DNA of 64,000 nt. It comes from Apus apus (Eukaryota; Chordata; Aves; Apodiformes; Apodidae). Below are positions 52,461 through 62,598 of this stretch, piece by piece (the stretch's first letter is position 1; each line of letters starts with the position of its first letter). A model generated the notes under the pieces. It worked only from the letters and a program-made list of their open reading frames with translations, searched no databases and was not told where the DNA came from. The DNA lies in NCBI RefSeq assembly GCF_020740795.1, contig NC_067282.1, positions 151,886,858 through 151,950,857 on the forward strand. Reading direction: 5' to 3'. The translations under genes were made by a program, and so were the position numbers.

Positions 52461-53095
52461 TGTATAAATGCACCAATAGCCACAGTTTCACTGGCTGCAT
52501 CCTTGACTTTAAATATTGATGCTTAGGAAGAGCTGAGATCAGGATATGTGCTGGTGGATTAGGCTGCAGATTGCTCAGTCATTATCCACGGCCAAATCAC
52601 CTGGCTTGGACTGCCTTTCTCCAGAAAGCCCTGGAGCCTGGACAGAGGATGCCTCTCACCATCACCTGAGTATTTGTTGTGTAGATGTTGTGCAGAGGAA
52701 GCACTGCCCTGCACCCAGGCAGTGCTGTATGCATGTCCAAAATGGGGCATGAACTGGGTGCTGATGGGTGCAGGAGGAGACTGTGTCATGGCAGAACTGA
52801 AGACTCAGTAAACACGAGGATGTGTCCAAACAAGATGATATCGGAGGGCAAAGAAGCAGTGTGTTTGGGGAGGAGCAGATGGTCACCTGGTGCCTGGAAG
52901 AACCCACAATCCTCCTCCCATTCCCTGACCCAGCTTTCTCAATTTCTCCCCTTTCCCATACCCTCCCGTTCCACCTCCTCTGCAAGACAAGGCTGGGACA
53001 AACGGAGTCAGAGGCAGCTTTTCATTTTTTTCTTCGTTGTTTTTTTTGGGTTTTTTTGTTGTTTTGTGGTTGTTTTTTTTTTTTTAAATAAGAAA

Positions 53096-53101
53096 TTTAT
53101 T
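53096..53101 (-). terminator. ELFN2: Candidate distal poly(A) signal AATAAA of ELFN2
   Basis: On the minus strand, AATAAA is followed after 10 nt by a run of 13 A (plus-strand T13 at 53073-53085), then by a further A-rich stretch to about 53020. Spacing and context fit a cleavage and polyadenylation site. The A-rich stretch is genomic, so it could also cause internal priming in cDNA libraries. Confidence 0.5.
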
Positions 53102-53399
53102 GCAAATATAGAAATTGATTTTCTCCGTACAGGAATCTCCGAGTTGAGGAAAAACGATTTCGTGCCATTCAGTTTTAAAACAGGAAAAGAAGAGAAAGAT
53201 AAGAAAGGAAAAAGAAAGATAAGAAAGAAATAAAAATCTAAAAGAAAGAGAGGGGGAAAAAAAATAGAAATAAAAAAAAGAAGAAAAGAGCATAACTCCA
53301 ACTGAAATTTGTCCATACACAACCAAGGGGGGTCACAGGGTTGTTTACGGAAGGAGGAACACCAAAGAGGCCACAAGGAGCCAGTCCCAGCAGCTGCCT

Positions 53400-54120
53400 C
53401 CCAGGCCCTTCCTTACATTCAAGGGCTGACACCCCCGGCTCTGTGCCCGACAGCTGCCCGCCCCTCCTCACCCCCTCGCCCCGGGTGCTGTGCTTGTGGA
53501 TGGACCAGCCGAACCAGCCCTGGTGGGTCCGCCCTGGCCCGGCCAGCCTCTGCCTCTTGCCACCCCCAGGGAAGGGGGAGAGCAGGCGGCAGGGGGCAGG
53601 CAACCCAAGAGCAAGGCCTCACAGTGGCGGTGGTGGTCATCGGGGGGCAAAGGCCAAGCCAAACGCGCAAGGATTGGGGCCAGAGGGAGAAGGGAAGGGG
53701 GGATTCACCTCCCAGCGGGGCCAGGAGGGAAGGAGGCACCCACCCGGCGGGAGAAGGAGAAGCCAGGGCAGAGATTGCCCCCCTCTCCACTTGGGGATGG
53801 GGTGGGTGTGTGGGTTAGGGTGACCCTGCGGAGAGCTGCCGTGGTGGGACTGCAGGTGGAAGGGTACGGAGAGGTCTCCCCACGGCACGGCACGGCACGG
53901 CACGGCACGCAGCAGGGGAAGTTGAGGGGAGGCAGACCAAGAATGCCCCTCACAGTACAAGGCCAAAGCGGCTGGAGGGACGGGGTGCGTGCGTGCGTGG
54001 GGGGGAGGCAACAGATGCTCCCCTCTGTCCCTTCTCCGGGGAGAGACCCAGAAACACCTGCCCCAGCCAGGGTGGGCAGGGGTCAGCTAAGGTGGGGCAG
54101 GCTCCGCCAGCCCTACAAGT
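53400..54120. other. GC- and CpG-rich block near the end of the probable ELFN2 3' UTR
   Basis: Clearly richer in GC and CpG than its flanks by eye. It contains a pentanucleotide array (CACGG, five perfect copies plus CACGC) at 53881-53910 and a short GTGC/GTGCGTGCGTG stretch near 53985-54000. Open frames appear on both strands here, as expected when GC-rich sequence lacks stop codons; none resembles a known protein. It could be a distal CpG island, a CpG-rich UTR segment, or the start of an antisense transcript. Confidence 0.6.
53881..53910. repeat. CACGG pentanucleotide microsatellite
   Basis: Five perfect CACGG units followed by CACGC, inside the GC-rich block. Confidence 0.95.
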
Positions 54121-57100
54121 GACCCCTGTAACCCAGTGGAGGGTGGCACTCAGTGTCCATCCCACACCAAGCCACCTTGAAGATGCTCCCTCCTGCTCCG
54201 ATGGTGGGACAGCAGCAGGCTGGCTCCAGCAAGACGCAGCTCCATGAGGCTCTTCTTGTGTGCAGCTTGTGGTGGCGGTGGAAGGGGTGTTCTCCAGGCT
54301 CCCGGAGGCTGTGTGTCCTTCCAGATGCAGCTCAGCTTTCTGGTCAGCAACAAACATGGCAAATGTGCCTTCAGTGCCCTGGGTCCAGCTTCTGCCCGTG
54401 CGGCAGCTGCTCGCCCTGTAACGTTGAGCTCAGCCCTACAGAGAAGGGCCACAGCTCATCATGGAGTCTGCCCAGCTTTTTTCTTCAGGCACTACTAACT
54501 TCCCATCTCCTCTCAGACAGCCTCCTACCCTGCGCTCAGCCTGTCTCTCACCCCTTTCTGGCTTTACCATCCAATTTTTCCCAGTCTTCCCCTGGTCTGT
54601 CCAGCCTGTCCCTCCTCTCCACTCTCTCCATCCTCTTCCATCTGCCTTCTCCTTGCCTCCACATTCCTTATTCTGACCACACCCTTCTCACCCCTGCTGT
54701 GTCTGCCCCTCCTCTCTCTTCCTTAGCTCCTTTCCCCCCTTCTCTCCTGCATCTCCCCCTCTTTCCCCGAGGCCTGCCTGGCAGAGTCTCCTCCAGGAAG
54801 GCAGGCTGATTAGCATTGCAAACACACAGAGGCCTCCTCAGCCCGACATAAATCTTCATTTGTCAGTCATGAATATTTCACACCTGCCTCGGGAGGGATT
54901 TATTCAGCATGGAAGAGTGGGGAGGGGGAGAGAGGAACGTGACACCGCAGCATAAAACTGGAGCAACACTGGCAGGGATGGGGAAGAGCTCTGCCCCACA
55001 GGAACAGCACACCTAGGATCTCACCTTCGCTCTTCTGGGTGCATGAACCAGGCTCCTCCTGAGCCTGTTCCTGGGGGAAGAGGGCAGGTCAGAACCCAGC
55101 CTCATTCCTCACCGTCCACTCTTTCCAGTGAGGTGAACTAAACTCCCGTTTTCCCTGCCAAGAGCCACCAACCCAGAAATAAAGTGTGAAAGGGGCGGGT
55201 CCTGGTTCTGCCCTATGCACCCACTTTGCCCTGGAAGAAGGCAGGAGTGAAAGGAACTCTTGCCAAAGCCAAGCCATAGAGAGCTCAGAATCTCCAGGCA
55301 GTCTCTCCACTCTCCTCACCACAGAGGCCTTAAAGGTTTCATCATGCCCTGCCCTCAACCAGGGCTACCCCCAGGAGAGCAAGGTTAAAACAGACCTAAT
55401 CCAGAGCTCACCACGATCCATGAGAGGAAGGTGGTAGGAGGTCTTCTAGTGATTGCCGCCATCTCCACAACAAGATTTCACTGAATCAGAGTTTTCCCTG
55501 CAGCTGAAGCACTTCTTGTTCCCGCAAGAGCAGCCTTGCTTGTAGATTTGGGGAAAAAGCAACCGGGGCATGGGGATGGTAGTGATCGTTTCTCTTATGA
55601 GATCTGTCTTAATGGGCCTCACTCCTGTTTATTTCTAATAATTAGGAGAAATTATGACCACTAGAAAGAGCAGGCCTTTGGTATGTAACACATTCCCTTT
55701 CACGCACATGACTCTGAAAAGCAGCTGAGAGACCCCATTTGGGGAAATGGGAAGAGGGATACTGTAAAGAAGGAGGAATGATTTTTATGGGGCTGATTGG
55801 GTTTGGTTCGCTTTGGGGTGTGCTCCCTCCCAAACTGGGAAGAGTCTCTCATAAAATCACATCAGGAATGAAGGAAAAGAATAAGGAAAACAGGGACAAG
55901 GACAGGAGAGACCTTGGGGGAGGAGGCTAAATTCCAACAAACTGGCACATACACAACAGGTGTTTGCTCAGAAAAATACAGTAAAATCGTCATGCAAATA
56001 GAACGTTAAATCTGCTTTCCTCCAACAGGGCTGGCATCCCTTTGCAAGCCCTTGTCCCTGGGGAGGGAGCAGGACATGGAGGAAGGGAGGAGGAAGAAAG
56101 GTGAGACACTGTTCCTTGCCCTCTTCCTCCCACAGAACAGTCCATCTTGTGCAAACTTCACCCACTGATTTGCAGTGGGAGGCTACAGTTGGGAGAGAAA
56201 TGGCTTGTCCATCCTACCCAGCCTTACCTCTGACACAGGCAAAAGAAGGGCCTGATGATAGCTGTATCCCTGACCTTTCTTTTCTGCCTTGTTGAGGTGA
56301 TGGGAAGAGGGAGCAGAAACCAGTGCAGGTTGCAGGTTGCTCCACCCAAAAGTACAGACTGAGCAGAACTGATTACAAGACCATACAGCAGAGGAGCACA
56401 GGGAGGGAAGAGGTGGGAAGAGGAACAGGACTCCATCACCCCATGCCTGTCACCCCTCTTTTTCCTGTCCAGTTCTGTGCTCCAGCCATTAGTCTTTCCT
56501 GTTTGGATCACTGTCATGCTGGAAGACCTTTGGGCCTGCTCCATGTGGTAGCTGGAGAAGTCTCTGCTATGCCTGAGCACCTCTCACAGCATTTGCCTGT
56601 CTTGATTTGCTGCGTTCTCCCAACATGGAGGAACGCCTGGCAGCAGTGATGTGACTTCCCTTAATCCTCCCACACATACACACAAACACACATACATGCG
56701 TGGGCACACACATACCTTCCTCTGGGCTGCACTGGCTCTTCCAGTGTGGAGTCAGTCCTGTAAGTACCACTAGACTCAAGGCAAAATGATGCTTTGACTG
56801 TGGGGAAGCACAGATCAGGACCTGGCTTGGGATTGTTACCATCAGCATCCCTACAAGTAAGCAACCCTGAGGGTCTTCACAGGTTCAGACCTTGGGGATC
56901 TCCCCTCTGCTTTTGCATACCAGGTTCTGTCTACTGCTGCTCCTCACTTACAGAAGATGAAGCCATGTCACTGGCAGCATGGAAACCAGCTCTCACAGCT
57001 GGCAGTGCTACTACCTGGCAGATAATGGGCAGGTTATCTGAAGGCAGCATGTAAATCCCTCCCAGAGAAGCTTCTACAGTCTCTCCCTTCTCCCAGGGCC

Positions 57101-58780
57101 CCCAGAAACACTTGCGATTCTGAGGAGCACCTCAGAAAGGAAAAAGCCACTAGGGAAAGTACAACACAACACAGGTCCTCATCCTGAATCAGGTGAATGA
57201 TTGTCAAGAATTGGGGTGTGCAGCTCATGGCCCACTGTGCCACATAAAAATGCACTTAGCAGACCCCTGTCTGCCAAGAAAACTTTGGGGGAAAGGGTGC
57301 CAAGATTGTGCTTTGCTAGGCTGCTCAGAAATGGGTTGAAGAGGGCAGTAGGCTTATTCCCAACTCTGGGGCAGATCTTCTATCCAAGGGATAGAGGATG
57401 GGACCTAGCAAGTGAAACTAGGTTTTTGCCAAGACATTATAGCATCCCTAAGAAAAGTTTGTCACGGCTAACTGTGGGGACATGGATGATTTAGGAGGTG
57501 ATAAGTTGCTCTGACTCTCATGAGGACCTCTCAGTGTTGAAAGGAACACTGCCATCCAGAGGCTGGTATCCTCTTCTATCCCAGCACACACAGTGTATCT
57601 GCACACACAAAGGGAGCTTCTCCTGGAGCCATCCCTTTTGGGCTACTCCCAAGCCCCATTCTCACATCCCTTTTGTTGCCTGTGCTCCTACCTTCACGCT
57701 TGGCTGTCACCTATCCATGTCAGAACATCCATGGCCTATTCAAGGGGAAGCCACTTGGTGGCTTTTCTGTCAACACAGTGAGCTGAGCAACTGAAATCCT
57801 ACAAGTGAGGAGTCTGAGTAGTGCTCTTCTCACACACACATGCCCACCCCACATTCCATTCTGCAAGTCAGCTGGGAAGAGCTGCAGGAGTTTTGAGTAG
57901 AACTTGTTCTGCTCAGGTCCTCTCCAGGTCCCCTCTTCAAGGTAAGGGAGACATGAACAGAGAGTATCAAAACTACTGCAGAAGGGCAGTCTGAGCATAG
58001 GTGCTTATGGTGGGGTGGACCTGTGACATGCACGGAGAGATGGGTACTCTTTACCTTCTGAGAGACCAGACCTTCCTGCCTTTTCTTCCACCAATCCTTG
58101 AGGACGTGGCTTGCCGTGCTAAAGAGCACATTCATACCCCTCCACCAGTTGGCATAAAAATGGCTCTGAGCAGCCCTGGAAAATGCCTGTCATTCCAGAA
58201 TTGCTGGTGTTCATCAGCAATAGCATGGCAGGACAAGGGAAGGAGGAAAAGCAACAAGGGCGCAGAACCTGTTGTATGTCAGGTCCTATCTCCCTTCGTC
58301 CCTCACTTCTCCTTTCCTTCCTCTAAGGAGGATGCAGGTTCAGGAAGCATCAAGACAAAAAGTACAAGCCTAGGGAGCCCTAACAGAGAAGGATAAGGAA
58401 GGGCAAAGCAAAAGAAGAGAGAGAACATCTGCCAACAAATCCCACCTATTTTGGAAGGGACAGGAGAGAAACAAAAGCCTCCACTGCTAGAGGAAATGAG
58501 GGGAAAACTACTGATGGAAGATTTGGAAAAGTAGGTGTTTCAGGTGGGCAGAGAAAAAAGTCCTCCCCTCCCACCCTAAAGGAACAGAAAGAGCAATAGT
58601 TCACAGCTGAGTTTCATGTCCAGTGAGTGTCCGTCCCCTGCCACTGCTGCCACCCCCTCCCGGGCCATTCCCACCCACCCACACTCCAGTGTTGGTACCA
58701 CAGTGCCAGAGCAGGATGCTCCTCCCAACCATCTGCAGGCAGAACAATGGTCCCCGTAACACAGTAGAGACAATTCGGCC

Positions 58781-58821
58781 TGTGTGTGTCTGAGTGTGTC
58801 TGTGTGTGTCTGTGTGTGTGA
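58781..58821. repeat. TG-rich repeat with a 10-bp higher-order unit
   Basis: Four successive 10-mers (TGTGTGTGTC, TGAGTGTGTC, TGTGTGTGTC, TGTGTGTGTG) form a nested tandem array. On the ELFN2 strand it reads as a CA-rich tract inside the probable 3' UTR. Confidence 0.9.
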
Positions 58822-58919
58822 GTTTTTTGTTGTTGTTGTAAACTTTAAGAAACCATTTTGTCAGTTTTGTATTTGTCGGGAGTATTTTGTTGTTGGTTTA
58901 TTTTTCACAGTCAAGTGGC

Positions 58920-58942
58920 TTTTTTTTTTTTTTTTTTTTTTT
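58920..58942. repeat. T23 homopolymer (A23 on the ELFN2 strand)
   Basis: An uninterrupted run of 23 T about 60 bases from the ELFN2 stop codon. On the sense strand it is an internal A23 at the start of the 3' UTR, able to prime oligo(dT) cDNA falsely. Its length is prone to sequencing error. Confidence 0.9.
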
Positions 58943-59000
58943 CTGGTTGTTGGGGGTGGGTCTTGTTTTGTATTGTTTCCTTGGAAAGAGAGAGGGAGAG

Positions 59001-61427
59001 TCACAGCTTCTGCTGAGCAGAGACTCCTTTCCAGTAATCCAGGATGTCATGCAGATCCTCGTCCTTGGCAAACTGAACTTTCTTCCGCAGGGCGTGCCCA
59101 GCCGCCATGTAAACCTCCTCCCTGTGGTGCTTCTTGTAAGGCCGGAATCGCTCCCAGATCTTGTGGGTGCTCTCTGATGAGTACTCAGGGCTGGAGGAGT
59201 AGCCCGAGAAGTAGTGTCTGGGGGAGAGCTGGGAGTATGTGGAGTCTCGCTTGGACCGGGAGAGCGGCTTGAGGAATGACACCCGCTGGCTCAAGGTGTC
59301 AGCACTTTCCTCATAGTAGAGGGCCGGGAAGGAGTGACGGTGCTCACTGCAATGGTAAGAAGGCTTGACCTCCAAGTGGTGGATGGCGCCCGAGGACACC
59401 AAGGGAAGACGATCCAAAGGGCTGTTGAGTGGGCTGCCCTTCTCAATGTATTTGGAATCAGACTTGCTGAGTGGCGGGTGGTCAGGCACATCCAAGCTGA
59501 AGACCTTGGCACTCTTGATGGAACCACTAGAGGAGACACTGCAGGTCTTTCTGGCCACAGCAGCATCAGCGCTGAGCTGGCGCTGCAAAGGGTGGTGGGA
59601 GCCTTCCTTGTAGGGTGGGGAAAGAAAGCTGGGCCGCTCTAGCCCACCTGAGGAACTGGCTGGGATGGACTGGCACTCAAAGGCCATGTCTGAGTCAACA
59701 CCAGTCCCACCACCCAGGAAGGAAGCTGTGTCCAGCTTGAGGGCATCAATGCAGTTGTTGATGATCTGGTTGACCTTGTCTACCTCCTTGGCTATAGTAG
59801 AGATCTCAGCAGCTGAGCCTTGCCCATTGTCAAGCTCCCTCAGGTCCTCATCCCTCTGGGTTCGTTCCAGCCCATCCCCACCACCAGTCCGCACCTCAAT
59901 GTAGTTACCTTTAGTGGTGACTTTAGGAGTCTCCAACCCAGCATCCATTGACTTTGATGGAGGCAACTTCTCCCCAATCATGGAAGGGATGGAGGACATC
60001 CGTGAGACAGGGATGACTGGTGGCTCGCCCAGCTTCTGGGAAGGATGCACCATGGTACTGGTATCAATATCTGATCCATAACGCATTTCCAGGATGGTCT
60101 TTTTGACATTGAGTGACTTCTGTTTCTCCTCCTGCATCCTCCGCTTCCGCAGGCAATAGTACACCACCCCCAGGACAATGACCATCCCAAAGAGGCAACC
60201 CAGGGTGGTCATGATGTAGTGTGTGGTGGTGGAAGTACTGGAAATAGGGTCCTCCCTGCCTTTGCTCCGGGTTGCAAAGGTCAGGCAAGTGTGGTTGTAG
60301 CGCCTGTTGTTGCGGATGGAGGCCACACAGAAAGTATAATCAGTGTGGGCCTTCAACTTGTTGACAGTGACATATTCCTTCTTGCTCTTCAGTGTTGCTA
60401 TGTCAGAAACGTAGCTGTTGTTGTATTGGACCAGCACATACATCTTACTGTAGGGCATGGGGATGGTTACCATCAGGATAGCTGAGGTGATGGTGACATC
60501 GTGGAGCTTGATGCTGGGACTGAAGGAGGAGTCAGTGGTGGAGGAGGCTGGAGGCTTGACTGAGAGGAAGTCCCCAGGGCTGATGGCTGAGCCCTCATCC
60601 AGGTCTCTCTGGGAGTCAGGGGTATAGGGGGTGGGGTTGACCCTGGAGAGGGACGGGATGGTGCCACCTCTGCACATGGACTGGAAGATGGTGATGGCAT
60701 TGCGGTTGTGGTGAGGCCGAGGTACCAGGAGCGGGTACCCAGCAAACTCCCGAGGAGTCTCACACTGGAGCCGGTCATAGTTCTTGGTGACATTGTTGAA
60801 GAGTGCCAACCAGTTAAGAAAGCTGTAGAGGCTACAGTCACAGTTGAAGGGGTTGCCAGCCAGCTCGCAGACCATCAGATTGCTCAAGCTGGTGAAAGTG
60901 TTCCCCTCCAGGCGGCTGAGACGGTTAGATGACAAGTCAATGCTAATCAAGCTGGGGCACTCAGAGAAGGCAGTTGGGGTGACCAGCTCAATTAGGTTGT
61001 GCTGCACAAAGAGGAACTGGAGACGAGCCATGCCCCGCAACATACCCTCTGTCAGGTTGGTGAGTTTGTTGTAGCCCAGCTGTAAGACCTGGAGGTTTGA
61101 CTGGCCCATGAAAGCCCCATCCTCGATATAGGAGATCTCATTCTTGGTCAGGTTCAAATCAGTCAGGTTGCCGAAGCGGTTGAGGGAGGAGTACAGCACC
61201 ACTTTGAGTTTATTCTCGTTCAGACGCAAGTCATGCACTGTGCTGTTGATGTGCTGGGGGATGGTCTCATACGGGGGCTGGTTCTGGCTGCAGATGGCCA
61301 GCCACACATAACCTTTGTCCCCTTCAATCAGCCAGCAGTCACCTCGCACGGTGCCAGGGGAAAGCAAGCAGAGCAGCGCAGCTGCCCACAACCCCAGGCA
61401 TATCATGGTCTGCAGTGATGCCCTCAT
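59001..61427 (-). CDS. ELFN2: ELFN2: extracellular leucine-rich repeat and fibronectin type III domain-containing protein 2
   Basis: A single open frame of 808 codons ending in TGA at 59001-59003, with no intron, as is usual for the ELFN coding exon. Residues from the first Met: hydrophobic signal peptide about 8-29; LRRNT with C31 and C46; about five leucine-rich repeats at 62-190; LRRCT with C196, C198, C222 and C252; fibronectin III about 305-390; transmembrane helix about 404-425 followed by the stop-transfer run RKRR; cytoplasmic tail 427-808. N-glycosylation sequons lie at N61, N87, N92, N124, N212, N336 and N378. KVQF at 783-786 fits the RVxF docking motif for protein phosphatase 1, in line with the alias PPP1R29. 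In the known family, ELFN2 is a postsynaptic adhesion protein that binds group III metabotropic glutamate receptors across the synapse and inhibits PP1. I prefer ELFN2 over ELFN1 from the recalled near-identity of the ectodomain start and of the last 80 residues. The second Met (residue 8, 61404-61406) is probably the real start, giving 801 residues. Confidence 0.96.
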   Translation of the reverse strand: MRASLQTMICLGLWAAALLCLLSPGTVRGDCWLIEGDKGYVWLAICSQNQPPYETIPQHINSTVHDLRLNENKLKVVLYSSLNRFGNLTDLNLTKNEISYIEDGAFMGQSNLQVLQLGYNKLTNLTEGMLRGMARLQFLFVQHNLIELVTPTAFSECPSLISIDLSSNRLSRLEGNTFTSLSNLMVCELAGNPFNCDCSLYSFLNWLALFNNVTKNYDRLQCETPREFAGYPLLVPRPHHNRNAITIFQSMCRGGTIPSLSRVNPTPYTPDSQRDLDEGSAISPGDFLSVKPPASSTTDSSFSPSIKLHDVTITSAILMVTIPMPYSKMYVLVQYNNSYVSDIATLKSKKEYVTVNKLKAHTDYTFCVASIRNNRRYNHTCLTFATRSKGREDPISSTSTTTHYIMTTLGCLFGMVIVLGVVYYCLRKRRMQEEKQKSLNVKKTILEMRYGSDIDTSTMVHPSQKLGEPPVIPVSRMSSIPSMIGEKLPPSKSMDAGLETPKVTTKGNYIEVRTGGGDGLERTQRDEDLRELDNGQGSAAEISTIAKEVDKVNQIINNCIDALKLDTASFLGGGTGVDSDMAFECQSIPASSSGGLERPSFLSPPYKEGSHHPLQRQLSADAAVARKTCSVSSSGSIKSAKVFSLDVPDHPPLSKSDSKYIEKGSPLNSPLDRLPLVSSGAIHHLEVKPSYHCSEHRHSFPALYYEESADTLSQRVSFLKPLSRSKRDSTYSQLSPRHYFSGYSSSPEYSSESTHKIWERFRPYKKHHREEVYMAAGHALRKKVQFAKDEDLHDILDYWKGVSAQQKL
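61404..61427 (-). promoter_or_regulatory. ELFN2: Alternative ELFN2 start codons and candidate splice acceptor
   Basis: Two in-frame ATGs lie 21 nt apart. The upstream one (61425-61427) has C at -3, a weak Kozak context. The downstream one (61404-61406) has A at -3 (CAGACCATGA) and sits where I recall the mammalian protein starting. On the minus strand, a T-rich tract (about 61430-61450), a branch-like CTGAT and then CTGCAG ending at 61410 would make an acceptor 3 nt before the second ATG. If that acceptor is used, the first ATG is intronic. The family alignment and Kozak context favour the second ATG. Use of the acceptor is inference. Confidence 0.55.
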
Positions 61428-61780
61428 CAGGATGAAAAAGAGAACAAAAAAACAACTCCAAAATTCAGGACCACAGCGGAAGGAAAATCAGGAGCAGAGG
61501 GAAGAGAAAGGGGCAGTTATGGGGGATTTAGCAATGGAAGGGCATGAGCACCCCAGTCCTATTGGGTGCCATCATCACTTCTTCTTGCCCTCTGGGTGAA
61601 GCCAGGAGCATGAAGCCAGGGAAACACGTGCAATCTGCTTCCAACACACCCAAAAGCAATCACCATGGATGATTGGTCTTGAAGGAAACTACCTTGTGCT
61701 TCTTTTCTAAACAAAAATTCAGACCAAAGGAAACAAATCTTCTTTGATGCTCATGAGCAACTCACCCACCTTTTTCACCT

Positions 61781-61868
61781 TCCTCCCTCCCACCCTCCCC
61801 CCCCACCCACAACAAACCCACCCCAAAACAAACCCAAGTCCACCTCCCTCTAATCTTCCCCCACCCCT
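61781..61868 (-). other. G-rich, potential G-quadruplex tract upstream of ELFN2 coding start
   Basis: The plus strand is C-rich with many CCC runs separated by short spacers, so the ELFN2 strand carries many GGG or longer runs, including one G8. The spacing satisfies the usual G3+ quadruplex pattern several times over. Whether it lies in transcribed RNA depends on the unknown 5' exon structure. Confidence 0.6.
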
Positions 61869-62528
61869 CCACGGTGTGATTCGAAAGAACAAGGCAGGGA
61901 TGCCTCCTCTCTTGCTCACGCTCCCTCGGTTCCTCCTCCTTCTCTTCCTTCTCTCTCAGGTTCTCTCTGAGAAGCTTCAGCGCTTCAGATTAAACATGCC
62001 GAAAACAAAAATACAGAGAGGGAAAGAGCAAGTGTGCACGAGAGAGATCCATCTGTCATTGGAATCTGGAAAAGAAAGCACATGGGAGACAAGAAGAGGC
62101 ATCAGTTGGCGGGGTCTTTGAGATAAGTGTACGGGCAGCAAGGCTTCATGAGAAAAGGGAGAAGGGGAAGGGACACCATTATGTGAGGTGCAAGCAAGAG
62201 AAGGGTGGTACTGCCTGCCATGCTGATAAAACTTTGGGAAGGGAACCCTCATGACATACAATCTCCTATCAGGGGTATGCAGAAGGATACTCAGGCTGCC
62301 TTAAGTAATGGGATTGCAGCCAGGGACCTGGGGGAAGGCAGCAGTGTGGAGACATAAAGGGAAAGGGAGGGAGGGTGGGAAATGTAAGGCTGTTATTGTG
62401 GGCAGCTCAAAACTAGTGTAAACAAAGGCAAGCCCCAAAGAGAGCTAAAGCCATGGATTTTCAGCTGCCTGAAAATGATGTACACAAAATACATGAAGCA
62501 GGGAAAATGCAGACAAGCCTCCCCCTAT

Positions 62529-62598
62529 GAAAAAACAAAACAAAACAAAACACAAAAAGAAATACAAAACCAAACAAAAAAACCAACAACAAAACCTT
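62529..62598. repeat. AAAAC-rich low-complexity repeat
   Basis: Perfect AAAAC units at the start, then degenerate A/C-rich sequence. No target-site duplication or retroposed body is visible next to it. Confidence 0.8.

Larger units (their letters stand above)
44501..53085. other. Noncoding gap between the CR1 element and the ELFN2 3' end
   Basis: Holds a purine-rich tract (about 47020-47220), a TAATTA cluster (48825-48847), a TAATTA-centred palindrome (52451-52460) and A/T-rich low complexity at the ELFN2 end (53020-53085). The longest frame (49526-50104, plus, 192 codons) is unrecognised and probably chance. Confidence 0.55.
53086..59000 (-). other. ELFN2: Probable 3' UTR of ELFN2, about 5.9 kb
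   Basis: No recognisable coding sequence lies between the ELFN2 stop codon and a good poly(A) signal at 53096-53101. Read on the minus strand, the region starts with purine-rich sequence, A23 and CA-rich repeats, passes through unique sequence of mixed composition, then a GC- and CpG-rich block (about 53400-54120), and ends in U-rich sequence before AATAAA. Nearer AATAAA words on the same strand (58897-58902, 55628-55633, 54899-54904) could give shorter isoforms. The extent is inferred from the absence of other genes and from the poly(A) signal; I see no direct proof of transcription. Confidence 0.5.

Noticed and set aside
53490-54122. Long overlapping frames on both strands in the CpG-rich block
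   Set aside because: GC-rich sequence is poor in stop codons; the translations are Gly/Arg/Pro-rich with no family similarity, and the block lies in the probable ELFN2 3' UTR.
59291-60841. Several other open frames inside the ELFN2 exon on both strands
   Set aside because: They are shadows of the ELFN2 coding frame with no independent support.
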